A DNA stretch of 64,000 bases from Paraburkholderia unamae (GCF_003268775.1 NZ_QLSU01000013.1:62001-126000), one strand, 5' to 3'; shown: positions 16,556-28,600, counted from the stretch's first letter. Made by a program: numbers and translations. The notes: generated from the letters alone by a model not told the origin.

Positions 16556-17572
16556 TCAACCGTCGCGGAAAATGAAGCTGTATGCGCTCAACGCCGGCAC
16601 GCCGCCCAGATGGGCATACAGCACCTTCGAACCCGGCTCGAACTCGCCGAGGCGCACTTTGTCGATCATGCCGTGCATCGACTTGCCTTCGTACACCGGG
16701 TCGGTCAGCATGCCTTCCATCCGCGCGCACAGGCGAATCGCCTCCAGCGTGCCCTCGTTCGGCAGCCCATATTCGGGCCCGCCGTAGCGCGTGTCGAGAA
16801 TCACGTCCTGCTCGCCGATATCGCGGCTGAGGTCGACCAGACCCGCCGTGTGACGCGCGATGCGTGTGATCTGTGCGTGCGTTTTTTCGGGCGTAGCGGA
16901 GGCGTCGATACCGATCACGCGATTCGCGCGGCCGTCGGCAGCGAAGCCCACCACCATCCCCGCCTGCGTGCTGCCCGTAACCGAGCACACGACGATGTAG
17001 TCGAACTTGAAGCCGAGTTCGGCTTCCTGCTGCCGCACTTCCTCGGCAAAGCCCACGAAGCCGAGGCCCCCGAGCGGATGCTCGGAGCACCCTGCCGGTA
17101 TCGCGTACGGTTTGCCGCCCGCCTGGCGCACGCTTTCGAGCGCCTCCTCCCAGCTCGGGCGAATGCCGATATCGAAGCCGTCCGCCACGAGCCGCACGTC
17201 CGCGCCCATCATGCGTGACATCTGGATGTTGCCGACGCGGTCATAGACGGCGTCGGAGTAATTTACCCAGTTCTCCTGAACAAGTACGCACTTCATGCCG
17301 AGATGCGCGGCAACGGCCGCGACCTGGCGAGTCTGGTTCGACTGAATGCCGCCGATCGACACCAGCGTGTCGCAACCTTGCGCAAGTGCGTCGGGAATCA
17401 GGTATTCGAGCTTACGCGTCTTGTTGCCGCCGAACGCGAGCCCGCTGTTGCAGTCCTCGCGTTTCGCATAGAGCTCGACCTTGCCGCCGAGATGCTGGCT
17501 CAGGCGCTTGAGTGGCTGGATTGGCGTCGGCCCGAACGTGAGGGGGTAACGGGGGAAGCGCTGGAGGTTCAT
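16556..17572 (-). CDS. acdS: 1-aminocyclopropane-1-carboxylate (ACC) deaminase
   Basis: A 338-residue PLP enzyme, the standard AcdS length. The PLP Lys lies in GGNKTRKLEY, and SIGGIQSNQTRQVAA follows. The Glu and Leu that distinguish true ACC deaminases from D-cysteine desulfhydrases are present near residues 295 (MEGMLTDPVYEGKS) and 322 (AHLGGVPALSAY). It cleaves the ethylene precursor ACC to 2-oxobutyrate and ammonia, a common trait of plant-associated Burkholderiaceae. The ATG at 17572 has GGAG before it. The regulator acdR is divergent, 197 bases away. Confidence 0.96.
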   Translation of the reverse strand: MNLQRFPRYPLTFGPTPIQPLKRLSQHLGGKVELYAKREDCNSGLAFGGNKTRKLEYLIPDALAQGCDTLVSIGGIQSNQTRQVAAVAAHLGMKCVLVQENWVNYSDAVYDRVGNIQMSRMMGADVRLVADGFDIGIRPSWEEALESVRQAGGKPYAIPAGCSEHPLGGLGFVGFAEEVRQQEAELGFKFDYIVVCSVTGSTQAGMVVGFAADGRANRVIGIDASATPEKTHAQITRIARHTAGLVDLSRDIGEQDVILDTRYGGPEYGLPNEGTLEAIRLCARMEGMLTDPVYEGKSMHGMIDKVRLGEFEPGSKVLYAHLGGVPALSAYSFIFRDG

Positions 17573-17769
17573 CGAATGTCTCCGGAGAGTCGGCTCGAGC
17601 AGGACATGGGCGTGGCTCGGGACGCGCCTGCCGCATCGCATCCCGATGCAAAAGATGGTAGGCGTCTTCGCACGAAATGAGCTTGCCAAATAAATAGCGG
17701 CGACCTACGTTAATAACGGAGTCTGCGAAAGCGGAACATTTTCAGATCGCCAAAGAGGGTATTCGCGCA

Positions 17770-18270
17770 ATGAAATTAAGCAAGGGGTCGACCGTCACCC
17801 CGAACGGCCCGCCAGCGCTGGATCGCATCGACCGCGCGATCCTCAGGCATTTGCAGCAGGACGCGTCGATCTCGAACGTGAGCCTCGCCGCGAAAGTCCG
17901 GCTCAGCGCGCCCGCATGCCTGCGGCGCGTGGAACGACTGAAGGAGATGGGATTGATACGCGGCATCGTCGCGCTGCTGGAGCCCAAGGCGCTCGGCGCG
18001 GGCATGCTGGTCGTGATCGGCTTCGTGCTGGACCGCTCGACGCCCGAAGCGTTCGCGGCATTCGAGAAAGCGGCGCAGAAGGTGTCAGGCTGTGTGGAAT
18101 GCCACGTCGTGACCGGCGAATTCGACTACTTCATGCTTGTGCGCACGCGCGACAACGAGAGCTTCAACCAGCTGCATGCGGAGCAGTTGTTGTATTTGCC
18201 GGGCGTGCGGCAGGTGCGCAGCTTCATGGTGCTCAAGGAGATCCTGTCGACGCATGCATTGCCGTTGTGA
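17770..18270 (+). CDS. acdR: AcdR, Lrp/AsnC-family regulator of acdS
   Basis: A 166-residue Lrp/AsnC protein. The N-terminal helix-turn-helix has LDRIDRAILRHLQ and VRLSAPACLRRVERL. The C-terminal RAM domain has VVTGEFDYFMLVRTRD. Known acdR genes sit divergently next to acdS and activate it when ACC or LRP-type signals are present; this one has the same arrangement. Confidence 0.92.
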   Translation: MKLSKGSTVTPNGPPALDRIDRAILRHLQQDASISNVSLAAKVRLSAPACLRRVERLKEMGLIRGIVALLEPKALGAGMLVVIGFVLDRSTPEAFAAFEKAAQKVSGCVECHVVTGEFDYFMLVRTRDNESFNQLHAEQLLYLPGVRQVRSFMVLKEILSTHALPL

Positions 18271-18375
18271 AGCAAGCCATGCCCGACGCTCGCAACACGA
18301 AGTGGAGTGACAGCGTGGGGGATTGAAGCAGGATGATGAAGCAAGCGGCGCGATCGACTCCCGCGCCCGTTCTGT

Positions 18376-18451
<76 letters not shown>

Positions 18452-18720
18452 TTGCAGAACGGCTTCGTCATGAATCCACCGTTGCGGCGGATCGATGATG
18501 GTGTGGCCTGGTACCCGGAGCGGAACTCGCATTCCGCTTGGGAGGCCGGATTATACGGTATGAAAAGCAAAAGCTGGCAAAAAAATTTGATTCGATGATG
18601 AGCCCGGCACGTCGGGATACGTAGGGAGGCCTGGCAAGGTGTCCGCCTCGATGAAGCTTCATGCCTGCCGAATCATTACCGGTTTCGCAACAATCCCCAT
18701 CTTCAAATTTCCTCTCAAAA

Positions 18721-18736
18721 TGTGACGACGGTCACA
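18721..18736. promoter_or_regulatory. CRP/Clp-type site TGTGA-N6-TCACA upstream of a giant surface-protein gene
   Basis: TGTGAC-GACG-GTCACA is a perfect inverted repeat that fits the CRP-family consensus exactly. It lies 186 bases before the GTG start at 18923. Similar sites precede the other giant gene and the glycosyltransferase operon. The rest of the 471-base gap after tRNA-Ala holds no gene. Confidence 0.7.
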
Positions 18737-18922
18737 TGCTTTTTGTTCCGAAACTTCTTACACTCCTTTCGATTTCGCAAGCTGAACGTGACCAGACGCC
18801 CCATCGGCCGGGGCAGCGGTCGCGCAATCCGGCGGAGTCGCACGTTGTTCGCGCCCGGCTGATGCCAGGCCGTCGATCAATGCAGCCATCAGTCAATCCC
18901 GATTGCTAATAAGGACAACTAC

Positions 18923-21900
18923 GTGTCAACACAGGCAACGCTGGACCAGATCCAGGAACTTTACATCGCGTACTATGGCCGTCCCGCGGACGCCGACGGC
19001 CTGACTTACTGGGCGGCACAGCTGGATGCCCAGAACGGCAATCTGACCAGCATGATCAACGCTTTCGCCACCTCGGCCGAATCCGTTGCGCTGTATGGCG
19101 CAAACGCATCGGCGGAAGATCTCGTCACGGCGATCTACCAGAACGTGCTGCATCGCGCGCCGGACGCGGCGGGTCTCGAGTTTTACGCCCAGGCGCTGAA
19201 GGCCGGCACGATCACGGCCGGCAGCCTTGCGCTGTCCGTGCTCAACGGCGTCCAGAACGACGACATCGCCACGGTCCAGAACGAGTTGGCCGCCGCGCAC
19301 CAGTTCACGGCCGGTGCAACGAACTACGGCGGCGACACGGCAAGCGCCATCGGCCGCACCTTCCTCTCGCAGGTGTCGAGCGACAGCGCGGCGAACGAAG
19401 CCCTGCTCTCGCACCTCACGTCGTACATCAACGCGACCTCGGCGGCGACCAGCGATCCGTCGCAGTTCGACGGCAAGATTGCCGGCGGCGTGCTGACCGA
19501 TCCGACGATCGTGGATCAATACGCTTCGGGCACGACGCCCTCCACGGGCGGCAACGGTGGTGACAACGGAGGTGACAACGGCGGCACGCCCGGCGGCGAT
19601 CCGGTGACGGGCACTGTTGCGGAATTGACGGGCAATCCCCCGACCGGCGCGTATATCGTGGTCGACTCGGCGGCCAATATTCTGGCGGCGGCGACGGGCG
19701 CGATCGTTACGGGCGCAACGGCCGTCCAACTGTCGAGCGACGCTTCCGTCTCCGTGGCGGACGCCCAGGCGCTCGCCGCCACGCCCGCCTTCAGCGTGAA
19801 CGGCCATGCGCTGACGCTGGTCGACAGCATCGAACACCTCACGGGCAATACGGACGTCGCGGGCGCCACGGCCTATGTCGTCGCCGATACCGCCGCGCAC
19901 ATCCTGAGCAACCTTGCCGGCGACCTCGTTGCGGGCGCGCAGGCTGTCGAACTCTCGGCCGATGCGACCGGTTCGGTGTCGGACGCGCTGGCTCTGGCAT
20001 CGACGCACGGCTTCAGCCTGGGCGGCCACAGCCTGACGCTGGTCGACAGCATTGCCAACCTGACGGGTCACACCACGGAAGCGGGCGCATCGAGCTACAT
20101 CATCCTCGACACCGCGGAAAACATCGCTGCGGGCGCTGAAAGCCCCGTCGTGGCAGGCGCGCAATCGGTCGAACTCCTGAGCGACGCGGTCGTGACGGTT
20201 GCCCAGGCGGACGCGCTCGCGAGCCTGTCGGCGTTCGACATGAACGGCCATGCGCTGACGCTTGCCGATACGATCGGCAACCTGGACGGTCATACGTCCA
20301 CCGCTGGCGCAACGAGCTACGTGGTCGTCGATACGGCGGACAACATCATCGCGAACGCGACGAGCGACGTGGTGACGGGCGCTCAAGCCGTCGACCTGTC
20401 CGCCGACGCTTCGGTTTCGGTCGAGCAGGCGCAGACTCTCGCCGCGACGTCGAGCTTCAGCGTGAACGGCCACGTGCTCACCCTGGTCGACAGCATCGAA
20501 GCCCTCACGGACAACACGACGGTTGCGGGCGCAACGGCCTACACCGTCGTGGACACGGCGGCGAACATCGTCGCCGGCGCTTCGGGTGCCCTGGTGACGG
20601 ATGCGCAGGCGGTTCAACTGTCGGCCGACGCTTCGGTTTCGGTCGCGCAAGCGCAGGCTCTCGCGGGCCTGGCGCATTTCGACGCGAACGGCCACACCCT
20701 GACGCTCGCCGACACCATCGACAACCTGACCGGCAACACGCAAGGCTTCGCAAGCTACGACGTGGTGGATACGGTGGCCAACATCCTGGCCGGCGCGGCG
20801 GGCGATGTGGTGACGAACGCGCATGCGGTCGAACTCTCGGCCGACGCGTCGGTTTCGGTCGAGCAAGCGCTGGCGCTGGCCAACGTGACGAACTTCGACG
20901 TGAACGGCCACACCCTGACGCTCGCCGACACCATCGACAACCTGACCGGCAACACGACCGCGGGCGGCGTGACGAGCTACGACGTGCAGGACACGCTGGC
21001 CAACATTCTCGCCAACGCGACGAGCGACATCGTGACCGGCGCGCATGCCGTGCAACTCTCGGCTGACGCATCGATCACCGTGGCGCAAGCGCAGGCTCTG
21101 GAGAGCGTGGCGAATTTCGACGTGCACGGCCACACGCTGACGCTGGTCGACACCATCGACAACCTCACCGGCGCAACGGTTGCGGGCTTCAGCAGCTACG
21201 ACGTCCAGGACACGGCGGCGAACATCCTCGCGCATGTGTCGGCCGACGTGGTGACGAACGCGCACGCTGTCGAACTGTCGGCGGACGCCTCGGTTTCGGT
21301 CGCGCAAGCGGAAATTCTGAACGGGACCGCGAACTTCGGCCTCGGCGGTCATGCGCTGAACCTCGTCGACACCATCGGCAACCTCGACGGCCATACGACG
21401 GAAGCAGGCGCATCGAGCTACGACGTGGTGGACACGGCGGCGGCCATCGTCGCCGGCGCTTCGGGCAGCATCGTGTCCGGCGCACACTCGGTGGGCCTGT
21501 CGGAAGATGCAACCGTGTCGGTCGAGCAAGCGCATACGCGGGCATCGACGAACGGCTTCAATCTCGACGGTCATGCGCTGAGCCTGTCCGACACCATCGG
21601 CAACCTCGACGGTCACACGACGGAAGCGGGCGCCACGAGCTACGACGTGGTGGACACGGCGGCGGCCATCGTCGCCGGCGCTTCGGGCAGCATCGTGTCC
21701 GGCGCACACTCGGTGGGCCTGTCGGAAGATGCAACCGTCTCGGTCGAGCAAGCGCATACGCTGGGATCGACGAACGGCTTCAATCTCGACGGCCATTCGC
21801 TGAGCTTGTCCGACACCATCAGCAACCTCGACGGCCACACGACGGAAGCGGGCGCCACGAGCTACACGGTTCTGGACACGGCGAGCAACGTGCAGGGCGA

Positions 21901-22411
21901 CCTCGCCGGCAGCTCGGGCGTGGTAGCCGGTGCGCAGTCGGTCACGGTCACGATGGACCAGGACAGCCTGGACCTGTCGGGCTTCACCGGCGCCACCACG
22001 GTGGTGGAAGGCAGCAGCAACGAAACCATCACGTTCGGCAGCCACGGCCTGAACGTCAGCGATGTCCTGTCGCTGAGCACGAACTCGGGCCAGCAAGACA
22101 TCGTGACGAACTTCGGATCGATGGACGTGCTTCAGTCGCAAGGCGGCGCGCTCCATGCCGGCGGCGAGCTTGCCGCTGAAAACGGCATCGTTGCGACGCT
22201 GAGCTACAACACCTCCGCTGACTTCATCACTGCGGTGATGGGCGCGCAAGCCGCGGCGGCAGGCGACACCGTGGCCTGGAGCGATGGTCAGGACACCTAC
22301 GTCGCCGTGTTCCACGGCACCGAGGCCGGCCAGGCTCACATCGTGGAACTGGTGGGTGTTGCCAGCGCGTCGGCCGTGACGCAAGCAGGCACAGGCGTTC
22401 ACGTTGGCTGA
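18923..22411 (+). CDS. Giant DUF4214 repeat protein (secreted or surface adhesin-like)
   Basis: The protein has 1162 residues. An N-terminal DUF4214 domain (about 5-115, with YIAYYGRPADADGLTYW and HRAPDAAGLEFY) leads to a Gly/Asp-rich linker (about 205-232). Then come ten tandem repeats of about 74 residues (from about 241 to 975). Each runs SY-x-V-x-DTA-x-NI, then AV-L-S-x-DASVSV-x-QA, then NGHxLTLxDTIxNLxG. Repeats 9 and 10 are almost identical. An eleventh half-repeat and a different C-terminal domain follow. There is no Sec signal, so type I secretion is likely but its genes are not here. The GTG start has AAGGA upstream. Confidence 0.85.
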   Translation: MSTQATLDQIQELYIAYYGRPADADGLTYWAAQLDAQNGNLTSMINAFATSAESVALYGANASAEDLVTAIYQNVLHRAPDAAGLEFYAQALKAGTITAGSLALSVLNGVQNDDIATVQNELAAAHQFTAGATNYGGDTASAIGRTFLSQVSSDSAANEALLSHLTSYINATSAATSDPSQFDGKIAGGVLTDPTIVDQYASGTTPSTGGNGGDNGGDNGGTPGGDPVTGTVAELTGNPPTGAYIVVDSAANILAAATGAIVTGATAVQLSSDASVSVADAQALAATPAFSVNGHALTLVDSIEHLTGNTDVAGATAYVVADTAAHILSNLAGDLVAGAQAVELSADATGSVSDALALASTHGFSLGGHSLTLVDSIANLTGHTTEAGASSYIILDTAENIAAGAESPVVAGAQSVELLSDAVVTVAQADALASLSAFDMNGHALTLADTIGNLDGHTSTAGATSYVVVDTADNIIANATSDVVTGAQAVDLSADASVSVEQAQTLAATSSFSVNGHVLTLVDSIEALTDNTTVAGATAYTVVDTAANIVAGASGALVTDAQAVQLSADASVSVAQAQALAGLAHFDANGHTLTLADTIDNLTGNTQGFASYDVVDTVANILAGAAGDVVTNAHAVELSADASVSVEQALALANVTNFDVNGHTLTLADTIDNLTGNTTAGGVTSYDVQDTLANILANATSDIVTGAHAVQLSADASITVAQAQALESVANFDVHGHTLTLVDTIDNLTGATVAGFSSYDVQDTAANILAHVSADVVTNAHAVELSADASVSVAQAEILNGTANFGLGGHALNLVDTIGNLDGHTTEAGASSYDVVDTAAAIVAGASGSIVSGAHSVGLSEDATVSVEQAHTRASTNGFNLDGHALSLSDTIGNLDGHTTEAGATSYDVVDTAAAIVAGASGSIVSGAHSVGLSEDATVSVEQAHTLGSTNGFNLDGHSLSLSDTISNLDGHTTEAGATSYTVLDTASNVQGDLAGSSGVVAGAQSVTVTMDQDSLDLSGFTGATTVVEGSSNETITFGSHGLNVSDVLSLSTNSGQQDIVTNFGSMDVLQSQGGALHAGGELAAENGIVATLSYNTSADFITAVMGAQAAAAGDTVAWSDGQDTYVAVFHGTEAGQAHIVELVGVASASAVTQAGTGVHVG
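21404..21847 (+). repeat. Near-identical tandem 222-bp repeat pair inside the DUF4214 gene
   Basis: Units 21404-21625 and 21626-21847 encode repeats 9 and 10 of the protein and differ at only a few bases. The other eight units are clearly diverged. This points to recent duplication or homogenisation, and the repeat number may vary between strains. Confidence 0.8.
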
Positions 22412-22458
22412 GTGAGCGCGGCCGCACGATCGCATTGATGCGCGAGCGGCGGCAGTGA

Positions 22459-22491
22459 AGAGAGGGGAGCGCGTCTCCCCTCTCTTTTTTT
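22459..22491 (+). terminator. Rho-independent terminator of the 18923-22411 gene
   Basis: Eleven-base arms AGAGAGGGGAG/CTCCCCTCTCT with a five-base loop, followed by T-rich sequence, 48 bases after the stop. Confidence 0.93.
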
Positions 22492-22550
22492 GGCTTGCCG
22501 ATGACGACGCGCCGGAACCCGGCAACGCGCGCAATCTTGCTCATGCCGAC

Positions 22551-22590
22551 AAAAAACCCCGCGCTCCCTTGTAAGGGAGGCGGGGTTTTT
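22551..22590. terminator. Bidirectional terminator between the two giant genes
   Basis: A strong hairpin (ACCCCGC...GCGGGGT plus a CTCCCTT/AAGGGAG inner stem, with mismatches) is flanked by A-tract on one side and T-tract on the other, so it works in both directions. It lies 36 bases from the stop of the minus-strand giant gene. Confidence 0.9.
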
Positions 22591-22625
22591 CTACCGCCGG
22601 GAGACTCGCATTGAGCGTGCGTCGA

Positions 22626-25600
22626 TCAGGGAGGCGGCGGCGCAATGAAGCCACCACCCACCGTCGCGCTCAATGTATGGCCGCTCATGCCTGCGAGCGA
22701 CACCGTCGAGGTGCCGGTGAATTCCACGACCACGTCGTTGACGCCGAGCGCGGCATGCGCCGCCCCGGCGCTCTTGCTCGTGTTGACGGCTTCCACGACG
22801 TAAGTGTTGCCCGCGTATTCGAATGCGCTGATCAGGCCGGTGTCGGCGTTCAGTTCGATCACGCCGTTCACCACGCTCGTGTGCGCGCCCGCATCCCTCG
22901 TCTGGTCGAGCACGAGCGCCTGCTGAATGGCCAGGTCGAGTGCTTGCGACAGCGACGTTGCCGAAGCCACGTTCACCATCGAACCGGACAGACCAGAGCC
23001 GGTGCCGCCCGCCAGCGCTTCGGTCGTGGCGTTGCCGAACGTGATGTTCAGCGTCGCGTTGTTCGCGAGCACGGCGTTGACCGTCGTCTGGGCGTAGCCG
23101 CCGCTTGACGTTGCGCCCGTCACGTCGCCCTGGATGTTCAGATCCAGTTCGCCGTTGAACGTGTGGCCTGTCGCACCGATGTTCACGGTCGCCGCGCTGC
23201 CAAGCCACACGTGATCGACCGTCGACGCGTCGCCGTACACGTTGATCGTGTCGCCGTGGCCGAGCGCCGTCAGCGGCGTCGAGCCGTTGAACGCGCCCGC
23301 CACGGTATTGCTGCCGCCGTACAGGCTGATCGTGTCGCCCGCGCCGGCCGCCGCAATCGTGCTGACCACGCCGTCACCCGCGCCGAGCGTAATGGTGTCG
23401 CCTGCGCCGTTCGCGCTTAGCGTGACGCCAACGCTCGCCGCGTGGCCGGCGTCGCCAACCGAGATCGTGTCGGCCGCGCCGTTCGCGACGATCGTGTCGC
23501 CGGCCAGCGACCCCTTGATCGTCAAACCGTCTTGCGCGGCCGTCAGGGTCAGCATGCCGGTTGCCGCGCTCGCGTCGAAGGCCTTGAGCGCCGTGCCCGG
23601 GAGGCTCGTGACCGTGAGCGAACCGCTGCCGTCGACCGTGATGCTCGACACGGTGTTCGTGGCGTCGACAAGCGCGTCGATCGTCGCCGCCGCCGCATTG
23701 TGGATCGCGAGCGAGTGATCGCCGTTCACCGTCAGGCTCTTGAGCTCGGTGGCACCGGCCGCGAAGTCGATCGCCAGGGTGTTCGAACCCGAAGCGCCGG
23801 CCTGCGTCGTGATGACCGGGGCGTACGTGGCGCCTGCCGCAATGTCGAGCTCGGCCGAAGCGCTCAGGTTCGCGAACGTCGTGGACGTCGTACCCGCGCT
23901 CTGCACGCCCGAGCCAAGCAGCGCCAGGCTGTAGCCGGTTTCGTCGTAGACGGCGACCTTCGCGTCACCCGCGTTCGCCGACGTCGCCGCCGTGGTGACG
24001 AAATTGTCGACCACGATCGTGTTGGCCGCCGCCGACGAACCCAGGCCCGTCACCCCCGTCACGCCGATCAACTCCGTGACCGAAGCGTCCGCCAGCGCGC
24101 CGCCGGCGTGTGCCGACGCCACGACGTAGGTGTTGCCGCCCGCGACGAATGCCAGCACCGCGGCGACGGGCTGCGATTCGACGATGGCCTGCGCCGCCGC
24201 AATGAGTTGCGCGACCGAAAACTCCGAGACCTTGTGCGTGCCGGTCGCGCCGAACGTGAGCACGCCGTTGACCGACGTGAACGTGAGGTTCGCGAGCGTC
24301 GCGCCCTCGGCCGCCGCCTGACCGGTCAGGGTCGCGCCCACGAACGACGCGACGTTCTGCGCCGCCGACTGGTTCGCCAGTGCGCTCACCGCCGCGCCGT
24401 CGAAGGACAGGTGATCCGCGGTCGTTGCGTTCGCGCTGACCACGAAGCCCGTCACGCCGCCCGCGACGCCGTTGTACACGGCCACGGTGCCCTGGTTCGC
24501 GACGATCGTGTCCGAGACCGCACCCGACGCCGCGAGGTTGACCGTCTCGCTGCCCGCGCCGCCGTAGCTGCCGCCCTCGCCAATCGTGATGTCACCGCCG
24601 CCCGCGCCGGTCGTGATGACGTCCACGGCTGCGGTCCCCGCGTGGAGCGCCGCCGCCGTGCCCGCCGGGGAGTTGCCGACGAGCGAGTCGCTGTCCTCGA
24701 ACGCGTCGCCTGCGGCGTCGCCGGTGATGACGACGCTGGTGCCGCTCTGGACGGTAGCCACGATGTGCTCGCCGGCCAGCACGCTGTTGGCGTTGATGGC
24801 ATTGACAAGCGCCGTTGCCGCGTCGGCGGCGGCAGTCGTGGTGAGTGCCGCCGTCGTGATCGTCTGGCCCGCGATCGTGATGCTCAGCGTCTCGCCCGCC
24901 ACATAGGTGCCCGCCGAAAGATCGAGATGGTCCTGCTGGACAACGGCAGCCGCACCGGCCGCACTGCCCGCAATCGTGAAGACGCTGCCCGAGACATTTC
25001 CATCCGAATCGGTATTCGGCACGATAACCAGCGCCGAACCGTCGGACGGTCCCTTGATGACCAGGTCTCCGTTGACATCGAAGTCAGAGGACAGGCCGAG
25101 CTGGGAAAGCGTCGGGTTACGGCTGATCTGCCCCTGCACGGTCACGAGCACCCAATTGGCCTGCACGGTATCGCCCGTCGGAATGTTGATCACGACGCCG
25201 TTGATCGAAAGGTACACCGTCCAGTCCGTGTCCGGCAGCGATGAAACGTGAAGCGTTGCCTGCGCCTGGATCGCATTCGCCGCCGCGATATCATTGACCG
25301 GGGTGGTCACGACCGCCGCGACCGACACATCGCTTGCGGCGATATCGGCGCCGTTGGCAGCGAGCGTGATGACGTTGGCATTGGCGCCCGTGCCCACGCT
25401 CGCGTTCACGAAAGGCGCAACCGCCGCACCGTTCAGGCCGATGCCGTTCACGATGGCGTCGAGCAGCCCCTGGGCCACCGAAGCCTGCGTCGTGGAGCCC
25501 GTGACGGTGTATGCGTACGTCACGCCGTTGATCGTTTCCGTCACGACCTCGTCGAGCTGGTACGCGCCGTTGAGCGTGAGCGATTCCATCGACGTGGAAA

Positions 25601-28600
25601 CGCCCGAAGCGATCAGTTCGCCCGCGCCGCCCGTGATCGTCACGCCGCCCGCCGACACGGCGATATGCGAGACGTCCACCGTGCCGGTCGCCGCCGAGGC
25701 ATCGACCTGGGTCACGCTGCTCGAACTCAGGAGCGTGCCCGCATCCGATTGAAGCTGGAGCGAGACGTTCTCGTCGCCGGTGACCGTGAGGGTCGCGGCG
25801 GCGCTGTCGTTGATCGTGATCGCGTTGACGTTGCCGGTCGCGACGTAGCCTTCACTGTTGATCGTGACGTGCTCGACGCCCGTTGCGCTCACGGAAGCCG
25901 ACTGCGAATACGTGCCCGTGCTGGCCGTGCCGTCCGCGCCGATCGTGATCGTGACCTTGTCGTTCGCGCCGCTCGAATTCCTCAACTGGTAGTCGACGCT
26001 TGCGCCGTCGAGCACGGTCAACGTCGTGCCGGCCGCCACTTTCTCGAACGTCACCGCCGAATCGACAGCCGTGAGATTGCCCGTGAAGGCGCTCGCATCG
26101 TAGAAGCCGCTTTCGCCAACGAGCGTCAGATTCGCGAAGTTCGCCGCGATCGTGCCGAGGTTGACCGGTACCGCGAGCGTGCCTTGCGCGCCGAGCGCGG
26201 TTTCGAGCACCAGCGTGTTCACGCCCGAGCCGCCAACGATCTTGCTGGCCGCCGTGAGGTCGTAGTTGTCGAGCACGACCGTGTCGTCGCCCGCGCCGCC
26301 GGTGAAGCCGGTCGTGCTCTGGTCGATCCCGATCACGATCGCGCCCGTCGAACCGCTTGCATCGACCTTCGCGAGATTGACGGCGTTTTGCGTGCCGAAA
26401 ATTTCGATTGCGGCCGTGTTGTTCAGCGTGACGGCCGTGAGGGCGTCGCCCGCTTCGATGGCCAGATCCACGGCCGCCGTCGTGTTGACCGTCACGCTCG
26501 TCGCACTCGCGACGATCAGCGCGACTTCACCCGACGCCACGCCGTTGTCGGTGACGCTCACCGCGCCGGCGTTGTCGTCGCGAATCACGTCCACCGCGCC
26601 AGCGTATGCCGTCGCGTCGCCGCCCAGCGTGATCGCCAGATCGTGGCCCGCCGTGTTGTTGATGACGTGGTAGTTTTCGCCGGAGTCCCCGTTGAGAACC
26701 GTAAGCGACGTGAGCGCGTCCGACGTGATCGTGGTCGGGCCTTCGACGTGGTTCAGCGTCACGCTCGAAAGCGTGCTCGTACCCGGCTGCGCGAGCGTCG
26801 CCTGAATGTCCGTGATGTCGCCGCCGTCGCCGCCCGAGACCGAAACCGCCGTGGCGCCGTTGGTCGTCACGTTGATGTCGCCCGTGCCGTAGACGGTGGA
26901 CGAACCGTTGGTCGTTGCGCTCACCACCGTCACGTTGCCCGTGGCGTAGTCCGCCGCGTTCGTGAGCTTGCCGGATGCATCGACACTCGCCGGGACCGAG
27001 CCGATATTGATGTCGCCCGAGGTCGCGGTCGTGTTGACCGAAACGGTCGTGCCGCCGACAACGGTAATGTCGTCAACGTTATTGCCGCCGTAAGTGTCGG
27101 TGACCGAAACGGCGCCCGCCGCGGCCGTGCCGTCCGCGCCGACCGTCACGCTGCCGCCGGTCGTGCTGACCGTGACATTGTTGCCGCCGAGCACGGTGAC
27201 CGTCGAAGCGGAGTTCGCCACGCCGCCGGTTGCCACGGCGGATTGCGTGACCGTGACGTCGCCGCTCGGCGCGCCCTTCGCGCTGCCGATCGTGACGGTG
27301 CCGCCCGCCGCGCCAACCGTCACGTCGGTGCCGCCATAGACGTTCACGTCGCCGTTGGACGAATCCGTCACGCTGATCGTGCCGGTCGCCTCCGAGCCGG
27401 CCGCGCCGGTCGACGAGCCCACGCTCACGTAACCGGCGTTCGTCGCGACGTTGACGGTCGTGCCGCCAACGATGCTCACGCCCTCATTGACGTCGTTGAT
27501 CCCACGGATGCCGTTATAGGCAACGGCGGCGGTGTTGTTGACGGTAACGGTGCCGCTCGGTGCAGCGCCGCTGACGAGGGCGCCGATGACCACCTGGTCG
27601 CCTGCCGCGGTGACCGACACGTCGGTGCCGCCCACGATGCCGACATATTCCGCTGCGGCCGAATCGATAACGGTGATCGTGCCCGTCGGGTTTTCGCCAG
27701 CGAGGAGTGCGCCGCTGCTGTCGGTGGCGGTGCTGCCGATGAGCACGTTGCCGCCGTTCGTCGTCACCGACACATTCGCGCCGCCGAGAATTTCGACCCC
27801 GGCGTCATTGCCCGAATGGGAATCCGTTGCGTAGCTGAACTGCACCGCCGCGGCCTGGTTCACGTTCACCGTGACGTTGCCGGTCGGCGCATAAACCGTA
27901 TTGCCCTCGATACCGCCAATCTGCACGAGCGCGCTATGCGCGGCATTGCCGCCCGCGCTGTTCACGGTCACATCCGTGCCGCCATAGACGGCCACATCGA
28001 TACCCGTACCCGTTGCGTTGACGCTCACCGCACCCGATGGCTGCGATGCGGAAACAGCCGAGCCGTTGGTGCCGACCTGGACCGTGCTGTTCTGACCGGC
28101 ATCGTTGACGTTGACCGTCGTGCCGCCGAACACGGCGACCGTACCGGTATTCGCCGCGCTCACGTTGACTGCGCCCGCCGGGTTTGCACCAGCGATCGAG
28201 GTGTTGCCAACCTGGACGTCGCCACCCGACGTATTCACGGTGACGTTGTTGCCGCCCGCCGTCTGAACAGCGCCAGCCGTGTTCAGATGCGAAACGTTGA
28301 TGTTCGTCGTGGCCGCCGCCTTGACGTTGTCTTCGCCGGTGCCCGCCGACCTCACCGTCAGGTTCGTCACGCCCGAGATGTTCGACGTGTCGAATGCGGC
28401 AGAACCGCCGGCGTTGCCCGCGGTTTGCAGCGCAACCGTCTGGATGTTCGAGATCGAAGCGCCGAGCGGAATGACATCGTTGGCCGACGCGTAGTCGTCG
28501 TTCAGCGTCAGCGTGTTGTTCGCGCCGCCGGTCGAACCCGTGATCACGTCGTTGTAGTTCAGCGTCGGGCCCCGGCCGTCTGTGCTGTATTGCGTGAGCG

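Noticed and set aside
18923..22411. CRISPR-like or satellite array because of the regular 222-bp periodicity
   Set aside because: The period is in frame, diverged and protein-coding; there are no spacer-repeat units.
18926..22534. 1202-codon open frame opposite the first giant DUF4214 gene
   Set aside because: It mirrors the repeat gene, is extremely Arg/His/Val-rich and has no domain. It is an antisense shadow caused by high GC and lack of stop codons.
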